Shown here one piece after another: positions 8,648 to 16,001 of a stretch of DNA of 35,769 nt. The DNA comes from Rhodanobacter thiooxydans LCS2 (lineage in GTDB: Bacteria; Pseudomonadota; Gammaproteobacteria; Xanthomonadales; Rhodanobacteraceae). The DNA lies in contig NZ_AJXW01000110.1 of NCBI RefSeq assembly GCF_000264375.1, positions 1-35,769 of the forward strand, written 5' to 3'. The notes below the pieces were generated by a model. The model saw only the letters and a program-made list of their open reading frames with translations, was not told the origin of the DNA and did not search any database. The position numbers were made by a program, and so were the translations under genes. Numbering within the stretch: position 1 is the stretch's first letter; each line of letters starts with the position of its first letter.

Positions 8648-8856
8648 CTGCCCGGTTCCCTGTTGGTCTGGCCGATCCCGGCCCGGTGCTGCGACGCTGC
8701 CGGACGGCAGCGATGGCCCGGGCCGGCGCCCGCAGTGTGTCGACATTCGCCTTGCCGATGCAAGCTCGCGCCACGCCGGCGCTTGCACCGGCTGCGCACC
8801 GGCGCGCATGGCGGGCGCGAGGCTCCGGCCGCCGCCTCCTGTCGCAGCTTGGTCAT
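8644..8856 (-). CDS. Possible 70-aa leader ORF upstream of the LacI-type gene (doubtful)
   Basis: An ATG at 8856 has a good GGAG six nt upstream and sits directly below the operator, so it would lie near the 5' end of the regulator mRNA. The frame runs 70 codons, and its TGA overlaps the candidate TTG start of the regulator (TTGA). The encoded peptide (MTKLRQEAAAGASRPP, then R-, G- and H-rich) resembles nothing I know. Codon use after the first 14 codons looks non-coding. It may be a coupling leader or chance. Confidence 0.2.
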   Translation of the reverse strand: MTKLRQEAAAGASRPPCAPVRSRCKRRRGASLHRQGECRHTAGAGPGHRCRPAASQHRAGIGQTNREPGS

Positions 8857-8867
8857 GGCGATCTCCA

Positions 8868-8909
8868 CAGCAATTGTTATCGGTATCTTGATACCGATAA
8901 CAATTGCTG
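8868..8909. promoter_or_regulatory. 42-bp near-perfect palindrome: likely LacI-type operator with divergent promoters
   Basis: Two 20-bp arms (CAGCAATTGTTATCGGTATC at 8868-8887 and its exact reverse complement at 8890-8909) flank a TT centre. The core GGTATC-TT-GATACC is a plausible operator for the adjacent LacI-type protein. TTGTTA (8874-8879) and GATAAC (8896-8901) have a 16-bp spacing and could be -35/-10 elements. By symmetry the same pair exists on the minus strand. Binding here would block both divergent transcripts. Confidence 0.8.
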
Positions 8910-8979
8910 CCAAGCTCGCCGCCAGCCGCAGCCTCGCGGGCCGCCCGGCCCGGTGCGCCGGACGGAGAAATGGGGACTC

Positions 8980-11900
8980 ATGGTGGACAGCTACGCAGCC
9001 GTGCTGCTCGATGCCGAAGTGCCGTCCGTCGGCGCCGAGGTCGTGGTCGACCCCTGGCTGCTGGTACGCCACGGCACCGACCCTGCCGGCTTTGCGCAGG
9101 ACGAGAGCCTGTTCGCGCTGGCCAACGGCACCCTCGGCGTACGCGGCAACCTGGAGGAAAGCGACAGCGCCAGCCAGGCCACCCTGCTGTCCGCCGTGTG
9201 GGAACGCAGTCCGATCGACTACCACGAACGGTTCCCCGGCTTTGCCGCGCATACCGACACACGCATCCCGGTCGCCGATGCCGCGCGCATCCACCTGCGC
9301 CTGGGCGACACGCCGGTACGGCTGGACCAGGGCACCTGGCTGCATTTCGAACGCGTGCTCGACCTGCGCCAGGGCTGCTACCGGCGCCGCTTGCGCTGGC
9401 GCTCGCCGGAAGGTGCCACGCTGGAGATCGAGGCCGAGCGCATCGTGAGCCTGGAAGACGCCGGGCTGCTGGCGATCCACTACCGCGTGCGCTCGCTCGA
9501 CTACGCCGGGCCGATCACGCTGGAGTCGTCCATCAGCACCGCGCGCGAAGCCGCCGAGCAGGGCTTCGACCCGCGCATCGGCAGCCGCATCGACGGCGGC
9601 CTGGGCACCTGCGACGCCCACGCCGGGGAGGACCTCGCCTGGGTCGGCCAGCAGACCACCCACAGCGGCATCCGGCTGGTCTGCGCGCAGCGGCACCGGC
9701 ATGCCGGCGAGCTGCGGTTCCGCCACGCCAACCTGGCACCCCATGGCGTCACCCAGGTCTACGAGGGCATGCTGACGCCCGGCCAGGCGGTCAGCCTGGA
9801 AAAATACGTCGCCTATGCCTTCACCTCGCCGTTGGCCGGAGATCAGGCAAACGACCTGCTCGCTCGCGCCCGCGCTTCGCTGGATACCGCCGACGCACTT
9901 GGCTACCCGGCGCTGCTGGCACGCCAGGCCCGGGCGCTGTCCACGTTGTGGGCGCAGGCCGATCTGGCCATCGACGGCGACCCGACGACCGAGCAGGCGC
10001 TGCGCTTCAACCTGTTCCATGTGTTCCAGTCGAGCAGCCGCGACAGCCACGGCACCACCGCCGCCAAGGGCCTCACCGGCGAAGGCTACGAAGGCCACTA
10101 TTTCTGGGACGCCGAGGTGTTCATGCTGCCGGTGCTGGCCACCCTGGCGCCGGAACTGGCGCGGGCGATGCTGATGTACCGCTACCGCACGCTGGACAAC
10201 GCGCGCCGCCATGCGCGTGAGCTGGACCATCCCCGCGGCGCGCTGTACGCGTGGCGTACGATCAGCGGCGACGAGTGCTCCTCGTACTTCCCCAGCGGCT
10301 CGGCGCAGTACCACATCAACGCGGCGGTGGCCTGGGCGATCCGCCTCTACGTCGACGCCAGCGGCGATGATGCGTTCCTGCTCGCGCACGGTGCCGAAAT
10401 GCTGTTCGAGACCGCGCGCATCTGGCTGCAGATCGGACACTTCAGCGCGCGCCACGGCGGCGCCTTCTGTATCCATGAGGTGACCGGGCCGGACGAATAC
10501 TCCGCCCTGGTCGACAACAACCACTACACCAATCGCATGGCGCAACGACACCTGCAGGATGCCGCCGACGTCGCCGACTGGATGGCGCTGAGCCACCCGG
10601 CCGAACATGCCGCGCTGGGCGCGCGCCTCAACCTGCAAGCGGACGAGGCAAGCCAGTGGCGCCGCGCCGCCCGCACGATGCACCTGCCGGTGGACGCCGC
10701 GCTCGGCATCTTCCCGCAGGACGACGGCTTTCTCGACAAGCCGCGCCTGCCGCCGCAGCTCGCCACCACGCCCGACCGGCAGCCGCTGCTGCTGCAGTTG
10801 CACCCGCTCACCCTCTATCGCCACCAGGTCTGCAAACAGGCCGATACGCTGCTGGCCCTGGTGCTGGCCGGCGAGCAGGTCGATGTGGCCACCAAGCGCC
10901 GCAATTTCGACTACTACGAAGGCGTCACCGTGCATGACTCCACCCTGTCCGCCTCCACCTTCGCGGTGGTCGCGGCCGAAGTGGGCCACGCCGACAAGGC
11001 GCACGGTTATTTCCTCGACACCTTGCGGGTCGACCTGGACGACCTGCATGGCAACGCGGCGCACGGCCTGCACATGGCGGCGATGGCCGGCAGCTGGCTG
11101 GCACTGAGCTGGGGCTACGGCGGGCTGCGCGTGCACGATGGCCTTCCCGCGCTGGCGCCGCGGCTGCCGGCGGCATGGAAAAGCTACCGCTTCGGCCTGT
11201 GCTGGCGCGGGGCACACCTGCGCGTGGAGGTCGACGGCGACGGCGCGCGCTACACCCTCACCGAGGGCAGCTCGCTCACCTTCCTGCACGACGGCCTGCC
11301 GCAGCGCCTGCACGCCGGCCAGCCGTTGCACCTGCCCTGCGCAGGCTCCGTCGCCCCGCCGCCGCTGAAGGCGGTGGTGTTCGACCTCGACGGCGTGCTC
11401 GCCGACACTGCCGTGCTGCACCGCTCGGCATGGCAGCAGCTGGCCGACGAAATCGGCGCGCCGCTCGACGAAGTCACCGCCGGGCGCATGAAAGGCGTGG
11501 ACCGTCGCGGCTCGCTGGACATCCTGCTGGAGCACGCGCCGCGCTCCTACAGTGAGACGGAGAAGGAAGCGCTCGCCGCACGCAAGAATGCCCACTACGT
11601 CGAACTGATCGGGCGCCTCGGCCCGCAGGACCTGCTGCCCGGCGCGCACGCCGCGGTGGAGTCCGTGCGCCGCGCCGGGCTGAAGACTGCGCTGGCCTCG
11701 GCCAGCCGCAATGCGCCGCAACTGCTCGACCGGCTGGGTATCGCCGCGCTGTTCGACTGCGTGGTCGACGCCAGCCGCATCGCCCGCTCCAAGCCCGACC
11801 CGGAGATCTTCCTGGCGGCGGCGCGCGGGCTGGGGCTCGCCCCGGGGGAATGCCTCGGCGTGGAAGACGCCGCGGCGGGCATCGCCGCCCTGCACGCGGC

Positions 11901-12003
11901 GGGCATGGCGGCGGTCGGCATCGGCCGCGCGCAGGAGCTGGACAAGGCGGATGTGCTGCTGCCGGACATTGCCGCGTTCGACATCAGCCGCTTCATCGCG
12001 TGA
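8980..12003 (+). CDS. Bifunctional GH65 disaccharide phosphorylase / beta-phosphoglucomutase
   Basis: This is a 1007-aa cytoplasmic fusion with no signal peptide. Residues of about 20-780 are glycoside hydrolase family 65. GEGYEGHYFWDAEVFMLPVL precedes TGPDEY with the likely general acid E506, and KQADTLLAL and YEGVTVHDSTLSASTFAVVA follow, as in maltose, trehalose and kojibiose phosphorylases. Residues of about 797-1005 are a HAD-superfamily beta-phosphoglucomutase: FDLDG at 801-805 gives nucleophile D802 and acid/base D804, and SKPDPEIF and GVEDAAAGI are the later HAD motifs. Phosphorolysis of an alpha-glucoside would give glucose plus beta-glucose-1-phosphate, which the fused domain would convert to glucose-6-phosphate. 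Which disaccharide is used cannot be told from sequence. The ATG at 8980 has GGAG and GGGG upstream. It is the first gene of the island. Confidence 0.9.
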   Translation: MVDSYAAVLLDAEVPSVGAEVVVDPWLLVRHGTDPAGFAQDESLFALANGTLGVRGNLEESDSASQATLLSAVWERSPIDYHERFPGFAAHTDTRIPVADAARIHLRLGDTPVRLDQGTWLHFERVLDLRQGCYRRRLRWRSPEGATLEIEAERIVSLEDAGLLAIHYRVRSLDYAGPITLESSISTAREAAEQGFDPRIGSRIDGGLGTCDAHAGEDLAWVGQQTTHSGIRLVCAQRHRHAGELRFRHANLAPHGVTQVYEGMLTPGQAVSLEKYVAYAFTSPLAGDQANDLLARARASLDTADALGYPALLARQARALSTLWAQADLAIDGDPTTEQALRFNLFHVFQSSSRDSHGTTAAKGLTGEGYEGHYFWDAEVFMLPVLATLAPELARAMLMYRYRTLDNARRHARELDHPRGALYAWRTISGDECSSYFPSGSAQYHINAAVAWAIRLYVDASGDDAFLLAHGAEMLFETARIWLQIGHFSARHGGAFCIHEVTGPDEYSALVDNNHYTNRMAQRHLQDAADVADWMALSHPAEHAALGARLNLQADEASQWRRAARTMHLPVDAALGIFPQDDGFLDKPRLPPQLATTPDRQPLLLQLHPLTLYRHQVCKQADTLLALVLAGEQVDVATKRRNFDYYEGVTVHDSTLSASTFAVVAAEVGHADKAHGYFLDTLRVDLDDLHGNAAHGLHMAAMAGSWLALSWGYGGLRVHDGLPALAPRLPAAWKSYRFGLCWRGAHLRVEVDGDGARYTLTEGSSLTFLHDGLPQRLHAGQPLHLPCAGSVAPPPLKAVVFDLDGVLADTAVLHRSAWQQLADEIGAPLDEVTAGRMKGVDRRGSLDILLEHAPRSYSETEKEALAARKNAHYVELIGRLGPQDLLPGAHAAVESVRRAGLKTALASASRNAPQLLDRLGIAALFDCVVDASRIARSKPDPEIFLAAARGLGLAPGECLGVEDAAAGIAALHAAGMAAVGIGRAQELDKADVLLPDIAAFDISRFIA

Positions 12004-12073
12004 GCGGCCATTCCGCGCAGCCGCACGAGCTGCGCTCAAAAACAATCCAATCCAAAGGTGGGGAGAGATGGAA

Positions 12074-14614
12074 ATGAAGACCAAACAGTTGTCCAGACTG
12101 AGTCTACCGGTGGCGATCGCCGCCATCCTGTTTTGCGGCGCGGCCATGGCCCAGGACGCCGCCCCGGCGCCGGCCGCCCAGGCATCGGCGAAGAAGAGCA
12201 CGGCGCAGCAGAAAGCCGAGGCCGCCAAGGCCAAGACCCTCGAACAGGTGGTGGTGACCGGCAACACCGCCACCGGCGGCCTGCGCAAGATCGATACCAG
12301 CTACTCGGTCACCACCGCCTCGGCCGAGCAGATCAAGATGTCCAACCCGAAGAGCACGGCGGACCTGCTGAAGATCTCCCCGGGCATGTGGCCGGAGTCC
12401 ACCGGTGGCCAGACCGGCGCCAACATCGAGATCGCCGGCTTCCCGGGCGGCGGCGACGCGCCCTACTTCACGACCCAGCTGATGGGCTCGCCGCTCTACG
12501 GCATGCCCACGCTGTCGTTCTTCGAGACCACCTCGCTCTTCCGCCTCGACGACACCATCGAGCGCGTGGAAATCCTGCAGGGCGGCCCGTCGGTGGTGTT
12601 CGGCGACGGCCAGATCGGCGCCACCGCGAACTTCATGCTGAAGACCGGCACCGACGTGCCCAGCGGCAGCATCGGCGTCACCTACGGCGACGAGAACCTG
12701 CGTCGCGTGGACGGCTTCATCGGCTTCCCGCTCGGCAACAACTGGTACGGCAGTGTGGGCGGCTTCTGGCGCACCTCCGACGGCGTGCGCGACCCGCAGT
12801 TCGCCGCGGACAAGGGTGGCCAGTTCACCGCCACGCTGAGCCACGACAGTGACAACGGCACGATGACCTTCTACGCGCGCCAGCTCAACGACCGCAACCA
12901 GTTCATCACGCCGGTGCCGCTGACCCAGAGCGGCACCAACCAGTTCAGCGCCTACCCCGGCTTCGACCCGCTGACCGACACCTACTACAGCAAGGCGATC
13001 CAGCACGTGCACCTGCCCGGTTACCCCGGCGGCGGCACCGACGCCAACCTGGCCAACGGCCGCGGCACCAAGTTCAGCTTCTTCGGCGGCAACTTCGACT
13101 ACGATCTGGGCAACGGCTGGAACCTGTCGGACAAGTTCCTGCTCGACGGCGGCGACGTCGACACCAACGCGCTGTTCTCGGGCAACAACCCCGGCAGCAT
13201 GAACGACATGCTCTACACCAACAACGCGAGCATGGGCGCCTTCAACCTGCCGGCCGGATCGGCCACCGCCAGCTACGTGAACGGCGGCGGCCTGGTCGAC
13301 CCGAACCAGAGCGTGATCCACCAGGGCTGGTGGTACATCCACAAGCGGCTGAAGAACATCAGCAACGACTTCCGCCTGAGCAAGGAACTGTTCGAGGGCA
13401 ACACGCTCACCGGCGGCCTCTACCTGACCCACTACACCATGAACGACAAGTGGGCGCTGGGCAACCAGATGCTGATGACCAACACGCCGAACGCGCAGCC
13501 GATCCAGGTCAGCTACGTTGACAACGGCCAGACCAAGTACCTCACCGACGGCCAGGGCTTCCTCGACTACGGCGGCTACAACATCGCCCAGCACGGCAGC
13601 GCCACCAACAAGGCGTTCTACCTGTCCGACGTGTGGCGCATCGGCAAGTGGCTGATCGACGTGTCCGGCCGCATCGAGAACGAGAACGCCACCAACAACG
13701 TGTGCAACCTCACCAACGTCAACCTTGACGGCAACCCGGACACGCTGTACGACAACAGCGTGCCGGTGTGCGACGGCACCTACGCGAAAACCCGCTACGA
13801 CAAGACCCACCCGTCGTGGACCGTCGGCGTGAACTACGAGCTGGCCGACAACATGAGCGTCTACGTGCGCGCCAACAAGGGCGCGCACTTCGGCGACTTC
13901 GACAACGCGCTGCGCGGCAACACCACCGGCAATACCCCGCCGCTGCAGAAGGTGCAGAACTTCGAGGGCGGCTTCAAGTACCAGTCCGACCTGTTCTATG
14001 CCGACATCAGCGTGTACCACCGCCAGTTCAACGGCCTGACCTACCAGCCCACCAACGGCCAGGGCGTGCCGGTGGGTGAGCAGGCGCTGTACGGCTCCGA
14101 CTCCAAGGGCGTGAACCTCGCCGGCGCGGTCACGCCGTTCGAGAACTTCAAGCTGCAGGTGGTCGCCAACTACCTCGACGGCCACTACTCGCACAACAAC
14201 TCCTGCTTCGTGTACACCGACCTGGTCAGCGGCACCAGCCAGTGCATCGGCATCAACGGCAAGCAGCTGCAGCGCCAGCCGAAGGTGCGCTACATGCTCA
14301 CGCCAAGCTACCGCCTGCCGTTCTCCTGGGGAGATGTCACCGCCTTCGTGACCTACACCCACGTCGGCGAGCACACCCAGGATCAGTCCGGCCTGCAGCA
14401 GCTCGGCAGCTACAACACCTGGGACTTCGGCATCGTCGCCAACGTGCAGCAGAGCTGGCAGATTCGCCTGCAGGGCACCAACATGACCAACGAACTGGGC
14501 CTGACCGAGAGCAACTCGCGCATCTTCGGCTCCGCCGCCGGCACCGACGGGGTGATCCTCGCCCGCCCGCTGGAAGGCCGCGAGGTCAACGTGACGGTGA
14601 AGTACCTGTTCTGA
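12074..14614 (+). CDS. TonB-dependent outer membrane receptor (sugar uptake)
   Basis: This 846-aa outer-membrane receptor probably imports an alpha-glucosidic oligosaccharide using TonB energy. A signal peptide covers residues 1-26 (cleavage after AMA, before QDAA). An alanine/lysine-rich linker leads to the TonB-box-like TLEQVVVTG (55-63), then the plug domain (STADLLKISPGMW, RVEILQGGPSVVFGDGQIGA). A large beta-barrel follows and ends in an aromatic residue (VTVKYLF), as outer-membrane proteins do. The ATG at 12074 has GGGGAG eight nt upstream. An ATG at 12068 is also possible, with AAAGG nine nt upstream. It lies 70 bp after the GH65 fusion in the same direction, and a strong terminator follows it. 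Confidence 0.92.
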   Translation: MKTKQLSRLSLPVAIAAILFCGAAMAQDAAPAPAAQASAKKSTAQQKAEAAKAKTLEQVVVTGNTATGGLRKIDTSYSVTTASAEQIKMSNPKSTADLLKISPGMWPESTGGQTGANIEIAGFPGGGDAPYFTTQLMGSPLYGMPTLSFFETTSLFRLDDTIERVEILQGGPSVVFGDGQIGATANFMLKTGTDVPSGSIGVTYGDENLRRVDGFIGFPLGNNWYGSVGGFWRTSDGVRDPQFAADKGGQFTATLSHDSDNGTMTFYARQLNDRNQFITPVPLTQSGTNQFSAYPGFDPLTDTYYSKAIQHVHLPGYPGGGTDANLANGRGTKFSFFGGNFDYDLGNGWNLSDKFLLDGGDVDTNALFSGNNPGSMNDMLYTNNASMGAFNLPAGSATASYVNGGGLVDPNQSVIHQGWWYIHKRLKNISNDFRLSKELFEGNTLTGGLYLTHYTMNDKWALGNQMLMTNTPNAQPIQVSYVDNGQTKYLTDGQGFLDYGGYNIAQHGSATNKAFYLSDVWRIGKWLIDVSGRIENENATNNVCNLTNVNLDGNPDTLYDNSVPVCDGTYAKTRYDKTHPSWTVGVNYELADNMSVYVRANKGAHFGDFDNALRGNTTGNTPPLQKVQNFEGGFKYQSDLFYADISVYHRQFNGLTYQPTNGQGVPVGEQALYGSDSKGVNLAGAVTPFENFKLQVVANYLDGHYSHNNSCFVYTDLVSGTSQCIGINGKQLQRQPKVRYMLTPSYRLPFSWGDVTAFVTYTHVGEHTQDQSGLQQLGSYNTWDFGIVANVQQSWQIRLQGTNMTNELGLTESNSRIFGSAAGTDGVILARPLEGREVNVTVKYLF

Positions 14615-14635
14615 ACCTGGGTTGTTGCAGGGCGC

Positions 14636-14678
14636 GCGGTCCGGACCGAAACCTCAGAGCGGTCCGGGCCGCCTTTTT
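14636..14678 (+). terminator. Rho-independent terminator after the TonB-dependent receptor gene
   Basis: The stem GCGGTCCGGACCG (14636-14648) pairs with 14660-14672 with a single G-U, over an 11-nt loop, and is followed by CTTTTT. It lies between the receptor stop and the MFS gene, so the downstream genes would depend on read-through or on their own promoter. Confidence 0.85.
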
Positions 14679-14714
14679 CCGTAGTAGTACCGACGCCGTA
14701 CCGCCGGGGGTGAC

Positions 14715-15983
14715 ATGAACCGAATCCGCATGATCGTCGCGCTGGTGCTGATCTACATGATCTTCGCGGTCCTGCTCAACAGCGTCGGCACGGTGATCCT
14801 GCAGTCGATCGCCACGTTCGGCATCGACAAGCCCGCGGCCAGCGCGCTGGAGCGTTACAAGGACCTCACCATCGCGTTCACCTCGTTCCTGGTGGCCTCG
14901 TTCCTGCCGATGTTCGGCTACCGGCGCTCGATGATGCTGGCGCTGGCGATCGTCGGCGGTGCCTGCGTGCTGATGCCGCTCTACCCGGGTTTCCTGACCA
15001 CGCGGCTGCTGTTCGCCTGTGTGGGCGTCGGCTTTGCGATGGCCAAGGTCTGCGTGTATTCCTCGATCGGCCTGCTCACCACGGACCGCGTCGCCCACTC
15101 ACGGCTGACCAACACCATCGAAGGCCTGTTCATGGTCGGCGTGCTCGGCGGCAACTGGCTGTTCAGCGCGTTCGTCGATCCGGCGCACCCGGGCAACCCG
15201 GTGTGGGTCAACGTGTACTGGCTGCTGGCCGGCGCCTGCGCGCTGGTGATCGTGCTGCTGGGCAGCAGCCGCCTGGACGAGAGCGCCGCGCACGCGCACG
15301 GGCACAACAATTCATTTGCCGACTCGCTGCTGGAGATGCTGCGGCTGTTCATGCGGCCGCTGGTGTACGTGTTCCTCGCCTCGGCGTTCCTGTACGTGCT
15401 GATCGAGCAGAGCTTCGGCACCTGGCTGCCCACCTTCAACAACGAGATCCTGAAGCTGCCGAACACGATGAGCATCCAGTTCGCCAGCATCCTCGCCGGC
15501 ATGACCGCACTGGGCCGCATCGGTGCCGGCATGGTGCTCAAGCGCGTGCGCTGGCACGTGCTGCTCAACGCGTGCGTGGTGGCGATGGCCGTGCTGGTCG
15601 TGCTGGTGCTGCCGCTGGCGCGCGGCGTGGTGGCGCGGCCGGACGTGGGCTGGCTCGACGCGCCGCTGGCGGCGTACCTGATCCCGCTGCTCGGCCTGCT
15701 GATGGCGCCGATCTACCCGGTGATCAACTCGGTGGCGCTGAGCTCGCTGCCCAAGCCGATGCACGCGGCGATGACCGGGCTGATCGTGGTGTTCTCCGCG
15801 CTCGGCGGCACGCTGGGCTCGTACATCACCGCCCGGGTATTCGCCAGCTTCGACGGCATCCACGCGTTCTATTTCTCGCTGCTGCCGATGAGCCTGATCC
15901 TGGCCACGCTGTTCCTGTTCAAGCGCGAGACCGACCGCGCCGGCGCCGAGATGCCGGTGGCAATCAGGATCACCGCGAAATAG
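14715..15983 (+). CDS. MFS transporter (probable sugar permease)
   Basis: This 422-aa integral inner-membrane protein has about twelve hydrophobic segments, consistent with the major facilitator superfamily. The two halves are separated by a hydrophilic, histidine-rich loop (SSRLDESAAHAHGHNNS, about residues 186-202). Motifs resemble the FucP/sugar side of the superfamily (GYRRSMMLALAIVGG, GMTALGRIGAGMVLKRV), but I cannot assign a substrate from sequence. From context it would move the imported alpha-glucoside, or glucose released in the periplasm, into the cytoplasm. The ATG at 14715 follows GGGGGTG. The next gene starts 18 nt after the stop, so the two are probably co-transcribed. Confidence 0.88.
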   Translation: MNRIRMIVALVLIYMIFAVLLNSVGTVILQSIATFGIDKPAASALERYKDLTIAFTSFLVASFLPMFGYRRSMMLALAIVGGACVLMPLYPGFLTTRLLFACVGVGFAMAKVCVYSSIGLLTTDRVAHSRLTNTIEGLFMVGVLGGNWLFSAFVDPAHPGNPVWVNVYWLLAGACALVIVLLGSSRLDESAAHAHGHNNSFADSLLEMLRLFMRPLVYVFLASAFLYVLIEQSFGTWLPTFNNEILKLPNTMSIQFASILAGMTALGRIGAGMVLKRVRWHVLLNACVVAMAVLVVLVLPLARGVVARPDVGWLDAPLAAYLIPLLGLLMAPIYPVINSVALSSLPKPMHAAMTGLIVVFSALGGTLGSYITARVFASFDGIHAFYFSLLPMSLILATLFLFKRETDRAGAEMPVAIRITAK

Positions 15984-16001
15984 TCGCTGCCTGGAGCGAT
16001 C

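Noticed and set aside
12004..12073. A second operator copy before the TonB receptor gene
   Set aside because: No GGTATC...GATACC-like palindrome is present. The 70 bp hold only the ribosome binding site, so the receptor is probably read with the upstream gene.
8644..12288. A 1214-codon minus-strand open frame opposite the GH65 fusion gene
   Set aside because: It lies antisense to a gene with complete catalytic motifs. The translation is R/Q/V/H-rich without domains, so it is a reflection of third-position GC bias.
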